Assembly: GCF_000485595.1 (NCBI RefSeq)
Contig: NW_014577158.1
Span: 544,510-568,688 of the forward strand
Direction of reading: 5' to 3'
Source of the DNA: Priapulus caudatus
Lineage: Eukaryota; Priapulida; Priapulimorpha; Priapulimorphida; Priapulidae
DNA length: 24,179 nt
Positions 1-10,400 of the stretch are shown in pieces. Positions within the stretch are counted from its first letter, which is position 1. The number at the start of each line of letters is the position of its first letter. Under the pieces are notes generated by a model. That model ran no database searches. It was not told the DNA's origin and was given only the letters and a program-made list of their open reading frames with translations. The position numbers and the translations under genes are program-made.

Positions 1-297
1 CGTCGACGTTTCAGTAGTGTGCAATGTCGGGATATGGTGGAGCTTCCTGGCTTGTGGACGCTCAGAGCCGATGGTTGACTGTCAGTCGAAATATGTTGAT
101 CATCCCGACATTGAAGAAATCTGTACGTTATGCGTGCGCTCTGCTTTACCTCTGTCCGCCCATCTTCGTCGAAAGTTTGGACGCCCGCGCGGAGAAATCG
201 GAATGTACATTTCAATCGAGGACGTAACTGATACAGTAGCGCGCCGCGTGGGTGTTATTTGTTTGTAAACAATTTAGTCTGACTGACTCTCTCTATG
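1..297. other. Unassigned sequence at left edge
   Basis: Overlapping short open frames of 83 and 67 codons occur here, but I recognise no protein family, splice context or repeat. It is the left flank of copy A and has no visible match to the left flank of copy B (upstream of 7497). Confidence 0.4.
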
Positions 298-593
298 GCA
301 ACTACGTGTTTAGCTGCAGCCAAGGTTTGAAACGGTATTCTAACCCTAGCAATACCGTTTCTTGGAGCTAAAGCAAAGCAGTGTTCCTTAGGCTAAAGTA
401 TACCTTACAACCTGACTGTAAACTGTGTATGTCCGGAAGAGCACTCAGCCACTGGTTGTTGTTTAAGGCGGCGCAAGTTATAGGCTATACTGTACCCCCT
501 TAGAAGCTCATCTTAAATGCAATGGAAGAGTCTAAGAGTGTAGAAAAGTTTGTAAATTGTAGTCACTGACATTGTTCACTGGTACAGTGGTAG

Positions 594-1035
594 GTCTAGT
601 GCAGGGGTGTCAAACTCATTTTGGTTCATGGGCCTCATACAGCCCATCTGATCTCAAGTGGGCCGGACCAGTAAAATAATGGCAAAATAACCTACGTCAA
701 CTCCAAATCTTTAGCTTTGTTTTTCAGTACTATGCTTTATCATTCAGCCTACATGTGTAGCCTACATAATCACGGACCACAAAGATCTATATTAGCACAA
801 CACATTTATTCACAGATAGGCCAATGGAATTGAAATAAAATGCATTTCACATTCATTAACAATGACTCAAATAGAGTTGAGTGAATACATTTTTACAAAA
901 GTCTAGCCGCTAGAGACTTACTTTTTTTTTTGACATACTCAGAGATTTATGCTCTACATGTCGCGGGCCTGATCAAATCATCTCGCGGGCCGGATCCGGC
1001 CCGCGGGCCGTATGTTTGACACCCCTGGTCTAGTG
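594..1035. mobile_element. Non-autonomous hAT-like DNA transposon with 8-bp target-site duplication
   Basis: The element spans 602-1027 (426 bp). It starts CAGGGGTGTCAAAC and ends with the exact reverse complement GTTTGACACCCCTG. It is flanked by GTCTAGTG at 594-601 and again at 1028-1035. An 8-bp duplication with CAGGGGTG-type ends is characteristic of the hAT superfamily. Subterminal GGGCCGG and CGGCCCGCGGGCCG add GC-rich inverted sequence. The interior is AT-rich and has no transposase frame. A noisy copy is at 7801-8234. Confidence 0.88.
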
Positions 1036-1535
1036 CATAGTGGTACAGAAAGTCATGTATTTTCGTATTTTACTTTCCATTATTTTGAGAACTGTATGCG
1101 TAATTTACGAGTAAATAACTAGATAACGTCATCACAAGAAACAGAGCATTCCGAACTGTAAATTCTGTTTACTTGTCTATCGGCGCAACCTTTCGAACGT
1201 GTGTTATAACAATAACTATATAAAATTTCTAAAATCTTAACCAGTGAAAAACAAGTGAGCAACATAACATGGTCGATAGAAAACAGCAAAGACAAAATCT
1301 ACCCCTAGAAAGTAAATGAGCACCGTTGTTGAAATTACTTAATATAGACGAATACATTGCTTACAGTACTTACTGAACGTGTTCGCCTTGTAACGGCATC
1401 AATGAAAATACTACAACTCACTCATAAACAGGAGAAAAATTAAAATCTTTATTGACTTCATGCTGATGTTTCCTCCTCGGGAAAGAAAACTCTCACGAGA
1501 ACTCGCGATATCGTCTTTCCAGGCACAAATTCAAC

Positions 1536-1595
1536 ATGGCGCTCTCCACTGAAGAAGTATCCAGGCTATGCGGTGATGATGATCCTTCTACGAAG
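1536..1595 (+). CDS. GLO1: GLO1 exon 1 (initiator exon)
   Basis: Twenty codons, from ATG to AAG, followed by the donor GTATAT. The peptide begins MALSTEEV and ends GDDDPSTK, matching the human exon 1 end (SDADPSTK). The intron is phase 0. A frame-broken duplicate lies at 8748-8811. Confidence 0.92.
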
Positions 1596-4367
1596 GTATA
1601 TTGTTAACAGGTTACTAACTGCGTAATCATCATAAACGCGTGACGTTTTATTTTCTCGATTAATAATATTCAACTGTAGTTCAGTGAATGCGGGTGGTAA
1701 CTGATCACCGTCGGCGTCGACTTCGCCGGTTCGGCGGTTGTGGCCACAGGGGGTGCCACTAGGGACAGCGCGTCTCCCAAGCCCGAAATAGTAGGTTTCA
1801 TGTGAGAGATAGTGATCCGCTAGATGGCGCATTATTAATTAACAATTAATAAAATCAGTTAACCCTGACCCAAACCCAAATCCTAACTCTAACCCTAATC
1901 CTAACCCTAACCCTAACCCTAACCCTAACCCTAATCCTAACCCTAACCCTATCCCTAATTAAAAATAATAATAATAAGGCCCTCTAGGGAGAGAATTCGG
2001 TACCATGGGAGACGCGCTGTCCTTAGTCGCAGCTGGCCACAGGCACCTATATCTAACACGATCCCCCAATGCGAGCACCGAAGGTGTGAGAAGGTAGGAC
2101 ACACAATTTCACGACTTTATCAAATCGGACCTTTTTTAGATAAAAAATGTGAACGTTTCAATTAAAATACATGTGCATACACGTTCTTAGTTTGTATTGT
2201 TGTCTCCGGCGTCTTTGGTTGAACTGTCAATCATGTTTTACAGCGTATATAGCATATATTCCATATTTGTTAAAAAATGAACAGTTCCCACACGTTAGAA
2301 AAATGGCGGCGACTTGTGTTTAGAATTTTGTCCTATCAGGTGGCGGCATTGCCATGACTTGCCACGCCATGACCGCCATTGAACGTGTGGGAACTGTTAA
2401 TTTTTTACTGGCGACGGATTTTACTCTCCTAACGCTGTCAAATATCATCGACAGTGCAAACATATACAGGGGAGGTTAGTACAACAAAGTAGGAATACGG
2501 GGATGTGCATATTTTTATTGAGAATCAAAAACTTTCATTGATATCGGACATTCGTGAAATTGTGTGTCCTACCTTCTCACACCTTCGGTGCTCGCATTGG
2601 GGGATCGTGTTAGATATAGGTGCCTGTGGTTGTGGCCGGGTCGGACTTAATTTGTGAATACTAAAAAATAAAATATAGTAATACTAATAGTACTATTACG
2701 TATAATCTGACTGTTCAGTGATCGTGAGCTCGACGAGTAGTAGCATAACTCACAGTAACACTTTGAGTCTTGGGGGTGTAGTGCTTTGCACAGTTCACCT
2801 GAATTAGCCATAGATGTAAACCGACCAGGCTCTCCGACTGTTACACGGCGGAGGAGCCTGACACCCTTCCATACGAAATGCCTGGTAGCTTGAAAACAAA
2901 CTCCGAGTTTCGTAAAATTTCGTAAATAAAACAATGTATTACCACATTTGACCTCATCTGTTACATGTTGCAACTATCGCTACACTTCTTAATTACTATT
3001 TACCTCGAAATACACGTTAAAATAAGAGAATTTCGAACAGCTATACTATTTGAACGTTGTAAAACGCCATTCTGGATGTTCTTATGTCTCTTCTTGTACG
3101 TGAAAATTCACAAACTTTCGATACGTGTTATGGGATATCTATGGGGAAATGGCGGCGTTTTTTGAGTTTTATCTTATCAATTTATAAACAATTACTCGCT
3201 GACACGTACGTACATGCTCAGTGATAGCGCACATATAATAAATTGAGGCGTGGAAGTACAGAGAAGCTGTAAGAATCATAAAAAGTTAGATAATTTAACG
3301 TTAAATAGCAGCGCACGTACTGCCGAACAAAATTCTATTGCGTCGGTTTGTGACCCTCTCGCCACGTAGTGTTAAGCGAGATGGGAACTTGAGGCTACCA
3401 TAGATGTAGATCATGTAATGTATGGCTAATGCAATGACATTAGTCGTATTGTAATGCAAGTAACGGTGCGTCACTAATGAATTGTACGTAAAAGTATGAA
3501 TTCAATGTGCTAAAACCAGAGAGACCGGGTACAAGATTGCGTTGCGCAAAAGATGCGTTGTTCCCCGACCGCCGAGAGCGGTTAAGCCGCGCACTTCTGC
3601 GGGACTGGGCGCACGCGACGGCGGGGTGTTGTATGTAGCATCTCGCGCTGCCCGCTATACGAATTCGCGCGCCAGGCGGGCGCGCGAATCCATATAGCGG
3701 GCAGCATAACATCGCGCAGTTTTCGTCACACGTACACCGGCTCGGCTACGGCGGCCTTGGGGGGGGGCCTTTCCGATTATAGATTGACTCGCGTTTCGAC
3801 ATCCTCGCCGTCGTCCCGTCACCGGCCGTATTTGCGAACCTTATCTGGCGCATATTGTCACCTGCCGTGACTAACAATTGTCACCTAGTCACTTCATGCC
3901 CTTTACACGGTCTCCTCACCCTGCGTGTATTCGTTTGCTGTAGTATGCGCTTGATATCAATAAGGTATCTATATACATGCATCAATGCTGCCGCAGCCAG
4001 GCACGTACGCAAACAACGCAGCCAGGCACGTACGCAAACAACGCAGCCATGCTGTGCGCGCTGCCGCTCTATTCATAAATATGGTATGCTCAAAAGCCAC
4101 GACCGACGACCGGACGAAACCAGGAGCACAAGACTAGTAGTGATGAGAGAGAGAGAATGGCATGTGCTTACATCGTTCACTGAGAATGTTATGTTGTTTG
4201 CGCCGCTTAAAGATAAGCAGCGCAAAAACTCCGCGAGCCGCGAGGCAGGCCTTCAGCCAGGCGCGGCGGCGGCTGCTGGCTCATGTTTTTGCTGGGAGCA
4301 TCATTATGCATACGTATTCTAGCCCAACGACGCTGTGCGACTGATTGTCTAGATACATTGTCTTCTA

Positions 4368-4413
<46 letters not shown>

Positions 4414-7400
4414 CCTCTCTCTCTCTCTCTCTTTCTCACCATTCAGATTTGTGCCGCAAGTCCGTATTTCCTCCTATACCTTAAGTTAAGGGGGAAATAT
4501 TCCCCCTCCGTTGACACATCTTGACCTTTGACCCTTGACCCCCAAATTTGTCACCCCGAGTCCTTTTCACGATCCCCCCCGACGTCCCAAATATCATGAC
4601 CGTACGTCGAGCGGTTAAGATTTGTGCCCAACTGTTGACGAACACACGGACACACGGACATACGGATCACGGACGCACGCTCATGCGATTCTACAAGCTG
4701 CACGAGCTAAAAATTAAAACTCCTTTTGAATAATCAAGCAAACCAAAATTGGTTGCTATTTTATAAACAACTGATTAAGACAATGAACGATGATTCTTCA
4801 AAAGTGCCAAGCAATGAAGTGAAAAAAATATGTCTGCATATATAGGCTTTTAGTAGAAAATGAATATTTGAAACATCAAGTTTATAGTATACAGGGTTTT
4901 CATTATCTTTTATAGTAACAGGCCCAAATGCTTTTGCAACAGGCCGTGGCGGTGTGCGGGCGGGGGTTTTTGGGGGTACCCCCCAAATTTTTTTGTTAAA
5001 ACCTAGATGCTCTGACTCTGAGATGCAATCTGGTGTATTCTGAGCTGCAGTAAACAGACACATTTGGATTACAGTATAGTCCTTTTTTCCAATTTGGTTT
5101 CTCCTGGTACATTCAGGGTTCATCAAAAGTTTCCAAATTATGACTATTTAGTAATTATAAGAGTTAGACAAGTACGTAAATAGCATTACTCAAAAACAAA
5201 ACAATGCTTCTTGTGCACATAACATGCATACAAATATACTCAACTGATTTATTAGTAGTAGCTCATAAAACACTCACTTTGGAGAATAAATATTTTTTTT
5301 TTTTTTAAATATCATACTTGAGCCAATTGTAACCGGCCGAAACAGCAGAGTAGACGGTCAATTCGGCCGGTGGCCGGTTCCTAATGAGAACACTGAGTAT
5401 AACAATACGAACCCTTAGTTTAATATTAGCAAAATGCTTCGTTGCTTTAAATATGCCTATTAGGTAATTATTTAAAATGCTATTATCATTTATAGCTGAA
5501 TAACTCCAACACTAAACCACGTGCAACTTTTTGCAGGAGTATAGATGTATAATTCTGCACGTTTCGTAGACTAACCATAAATATCCCTGTGGCAGGGGCT
5601 AATCTAGCTGCTTAATATGGGCACCCATGGTGAGCGTAAAACAAATTTTGGGACTGTTGGCGAGCACATCGAGTCTAAACTATTTTTTAGGTATAGGGCC
5701 CGTACATGTATAATAACATTAACAATTTATTCAGATAATAGATTATAGATCTTATATGAGCATTTTATTATATATATATATTTATATATAACAGTGCCTA
5801 CATAACGATAGAAACATGGATTTAATTTTCACAATTTTCAGAGCTCTGCTAATTTGGGCGTTTTATGAATTTTGTAATTTGGGCGTTTTGTTAGGGGGTC
5901 GTAATTTGGGCGCCGGTATTCGGTATAAAAAATGGCTTGGATTTAATAGGCCCTGTGTGGCCACCATAAGAGATTGATGTCAACATGCAACTAGACCTGT
6001 AGCTCTAGAACTATAGCTCTTCGCCCTGACACAGGTGCCTGTGGCAGGGCGAAGAGCTATAGTTATAGAGCTACTAGACCTGCAGCTAGAATTTATTAAA
6101 AAAATGTTGGAACCTATGAATCATGAGCTTCTAAACTCAATTTAATGACATTGTTTGCTGACCAATGAAAGCACAATAATCACCAACATGCTAGCTTAGG
6201 TCTTCTTCGTAAACAGTGAACACGATTAAAAAACGTAAAAAATCACCATCGCCTTGAATATGACAACGTTCTCATCATGAAAAATTGAGCTGCTGCCCAA
6301 AAATATTTAGCACATATGAATCCAAGGAACTGTACTGAAGATGGAGAGAGTCAAGAGATCATTAAATTTATCGAATTGATCAAAACTTATCCGATTGCTC
6401 AGGCCTTCACTCCAACAACAATTTAGGGAATCAATTGACATGAAACTTGTATGGTCTGCTCAATCCTAGTTTGAGATCCAGGTGTATATAGTTCGCATAT
6501 ATGTGCTAAACTAATCCAGGGTGCTAAACCAGAAATGGGCCATATGGTCTGTGTAAGCCACAGATTATGCTTCTTAGAAAGCACTAAAATTAAAGACGTA
6601 TGAAATGTGAACGTTTCTTGGAGAAGATTGGGGTGGGGGTCTCGGGACATAGTTTCACATTCAGTCATGGAGTTGACAACGCATGACGTGCCCTAGTCTA
6701 GAAGACATGTCCCACAATACTTCATGTCTACAATACAATACACAATGGGTCATGTCTTCTAGACTAGCTCCATACTATAGTGATCTTTATCAAAGCAAAG
6801 TAGCCCGACCAGGCTGTGCGACGGATTGTCTATACAGCCTGACACCCTTCCATACAAAAAACCTATCACCTCTGCAGATCTAGATGAATAACTCTGTATA
6901 TCTCAAATAAAACTATTCTATTACCACCTTTGACTTGCCTTGTTTGAAATATGAACCGTTCAACTCCCCAGTTGTCTGCTTCTTAAACTACGATGTATCT
7001 CTAATTCACGGTTATATCTGTAATTCTCACGCATAATCACTTTCCAGTCGCCTTTACCCGCTCATGTTTAGCGAGGACGGAAACACCGAAACGAAAAAGA
7101 CTCGCTAGAAAATCTACAGAAATAGTGAGATTGGTCTCATCGGCAAATTAACACCAAGCAAGTGAATACGATGTCCACAATGTCTGGGCATTTGTAAAAA
7201 CTTAGATGACATGTTCTCGATGTTGGGGTGGTTTGACATGAGGACCGCAGATCGTTTAGATTTCGCTTGTTGCGATCCATTGCGGAATTTTAAGTCAGCA
7301 GTCGGAATGTATGCAAACATGGCGGCGAAGTTCATAATTTGATTGCTTCGTCTCAAAAGTCGTGCGGTGTGCTGTACCGCCGTAGTACCACGATCGTAGC

Positions 7401-10400
7401 GCACTGATGGTTAGAAGAAGGTGGAACGTATACTGATTCATTTGGTATATGCAGCTCGTAGTGGTTCTTTTGGGCGATACTTTTTGGCAAATCTGGCAAT
7501 GACGGTGTGTTAGCTGCGCAGCGCAAGTTTGAAATCGGTATCTAACCCTAGCAATACGGTTTCTTGGAGGCTAACGCAAATGCAGTGTTCCTGTAGGCTA
7601 AAGTATACTTACAACCTGACTGTAAACACTGTGTATGTCCGGGAAGAGCACTCAGCACTGGTTGTTGTTTAAGGGGCGCAGTTTATAGGCTATACTGTAC
7701 GCCCTTAGAAGCTCATTTAAATGGCAATGGAAGAGTCTAAGGTGTAGAAGAACGTTTGTAAATTGATAGTCACTGAATGTTCACTGGGGGTACAGTGGTA
7801 GGTTAGTGCAGCGGGTGTAAACTCATTTTGGTTCATGGGCTCATTAAGCCCATCTGATCTCAAGTGGGGGCGGACAGTAAAATAATGGGCAATAACGACA
7901 TACGTCAACGTCCATCTTTAGCTTTGGTTTTCAGTAGCTATGTTTACTCATTCACTACATGTGTCTACATAATCACGGACCACAAGATCTATATTAGTGA
8001 GCAACACATTTATTCAAGATAGGCCAATGAATTGAAATAAAATGCTTTCATTCATTAACAATGTCCAAATAGAGTTGAGTGAATTACATTTTACAAAGTC
8101 TATGCCGCTAGAGACTACTTTTGTTTTTGACATACTCAGAGATTTATGCTCTACATGATCGCGGGCCTGATCAAATCAATCTCGGCGGGCCGGATCCGCC
8201 CGCGGGCGTATGTATTGACACCCGATGTCTAGTGATAGTGATAGCAGAAGTCTGTATTTTCGTATTTTTATTTCCAATTACTTTTGAGAACTGTATGGCG
8301 TAAATTTACGCTAAATAATAGATAATCCATCAACGAGCCAGCAGAAACAAGAGCATTGAACTGGTAAAATTCTTTTATTGTCTATCGGCGGTCAACCTTT
8401 TGAAGTGTGTTATAACAATAACTATAATGAAATTTCTACATCTTAAGGCAGTGGACAAAAAAGTGCAGGCAACATAACATGGGGTCGATAGAAAACAGCA
8501 AAAGACAAAATCTCCCTAGAAAGTGAATGAGCACCGTTGTTGAAATTACGTTAATATGAGGACGAATACATTGCTTACTAGTAGTTACTGACGTGTTTCG
8601 CCTTGTAACGGATCATGAAAATACGTACGACTCACTCATAGACAGGATGAAAATTATAATCTTATATTGAGTATCATGCTGATGTTTCCCTCCGGGGAAA
8701 AGAAAACTCCGAGAATCGCGTATGTGTTTCCTAGGCACCAAATTAACATGGCGCTCTCCACTGAAGAAGTATCCCAGGCTATGCAGGTGATGATGATCGC
8801 TTCTAACGAAGGTATACTGTTAAAGGTTACTAAGCTGCGTAATATCATAAGAACGGTGACGTTTTAGTGCAAATACCTTTATGAGCGTCCAGTATGGCGG
8901 CGCAGTAATGGGGGCGCCTAAGCGCTAACCTAACCTATTCTAACCTAACCCTACCCTCACACCATAACTAACCTAACCTAACAATAACAGTTGTTAGGTA
9001 GGGTTAGAATTAGGGTTAGGGTTAGGGTAGGCGCCCCATACTGCGCCGCCAATACTGGACTCATAAGAGTGTATTTTGCACCCAACGTTTTTATTTTCTC
9101 GATTATAATATTTCAACGCGTAGTTAGTGATACGCGGGTTTTCTGGGTAACTTGATCAACGTCGGCGTCGATTCGCCGGTTTCGGCGTTGTGGCCAACAC
9201 GGGGGCTGCACTAGGGAGCAGCGCGTCTCCCAAGCACCGAATAGTAAGGTGTTTCATGTGAGAGGATAGTGATCCGCTAGATGGCGCATTATAGATTATC
9301 ACATTAATAAAAATTCAGTTTAACCTGACCGCAAAACCCAAATCCTAACTCTAAACCTAATCCTCACCTAACCCTAACCTATACCTAACCCTAATCCTAA
9401 CCCTAACGCTATCTCCTAATAAAATAAATAATAATAAGGCCTCTAGGAGAGAATTGCGGTACCAATGGAAGACCGGTGCTTTAGTGAGCTCGCCGGCATC
9501 AGGCACTATATTAGCACGATCCAAATCGAAGCGGGAAGGGTGTGGGAGAAGGTAGGACAATTTCAGGGATTTATCACAATCCGGCACTTTTTCTAGATAA
9601 AAATGTGAACGTTTCAATTAAAAGGATAAACTGTGCATAACGTTCTTAGTTGTATTGGGTTTCTCCGGCGTCTTTGTTGAAACTGTCAATCATGTTTTTA
9701 CCAGCGGTATTTAGCATATATTGCATATTTGTTAAAAAATGAACATTCCCACCACGTTAGAAAACTGGCGGGCGAATGTGTTTAGGAATATTGGTCCTAA
9801 TTGGGTGCGGGGATTGGCCATGACTTGACGCATGGACGCGCATTGGAACGTGTGGCGACCCATGTTTAATTTTTTAAACTGGCGGACGGATTTACTGCTC
9901 CTAACGGGTGTCTAATATCATCGACAGTGGCAAACAATATACAGGGGAGGTTAGTACAACAAAGGTGAGCAATACGGGGATGTGCATATTTTTAATTGAG
10001 AAATCAAAATTTCATTGATATCGGACATTCGTGAAATCTTGTGTGTCTTACCTTCTCAGACTTCGGTGCTCGCATTGGGGATCGTGTTAGATATAGGTGC
10101 TGTGGTTGTGGCCGGGTCGACTGTAATTTGTGAATACCTAAAAATAAAAATATAAGTAATACTAAATAGTACTATTACGTATAATGCTGACTCGTTCAGT
10201 GATCGTGAGGCTCGAGAGTCGGTAGATAACTCAGAGTAACACTTTGAAGGTTCTTGGGGGTGTAGTGCTTTAGGCATACAGTTCACAGTCTGAATTAGCC
10301 ATAGATGTAGACCGACAAGGCCTCTCCGACTGTTACACGGCGGAGGGACTGAATGCCTTCACTAGAAATCTGGTAGCTTGAAAAGCAAACTCGAGTTATC

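Larger units (their letters stand above)
298..4437 (+). repeat. Duplicated segment, copy A (clean version)
   Basis: From about 298 to the CT microsatellite this segment is matched in the same order and orientation by 7497-12024. Shared landmarks include the start (CTAACCCTAGCAATAC), the hAT-like element with its target-site duplication, GLO1 exon 1, the telomere-like array, the long inverted repeat, the GC hairpin and the CT tract. In copy A, exon 1 is intact and element ends and palindromes match perfectly, so this is the reliable version. The ends are approximate. Confidence 0.9.
4438..7496. other. GLO1 intron 1 between the two duplicate copies; no gene seen
   Basis: Gene-free AT-rich sequence of low and moderate complexity. 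It contains a TTGACC-rich segment with a run of ACACGGAC-like units (4515-4680), a (TA)n tract near 5768-5790, two strong hairpins (6000-6073 and 6693-6767) and a diverged interspersed repeat (6795-6960). Short frames of 60-120 codons match no family I know. Confidence 0.6.

Noticed and set aside
1861-1957. Telomere or chromosome end
   Set aside because: The array is short, imperfect, flanked on both sides by gene-bearing sequence and embedded in inverted repeats.
3855-4322. 155-codon plus-strand open frame
   Set aside because: It crosses the 25-bp tandem repeat and transposon-like sequence, has no recognisable domain, and its counterpart in copy B is not preserved.
8667-8867. Frame across the exon 1 duplicate, which might suggest a second GLO1 gene
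   Set aside because: Four single-base insertions break the exon 1 frame and no second set of exons 2-6 exists in the window.
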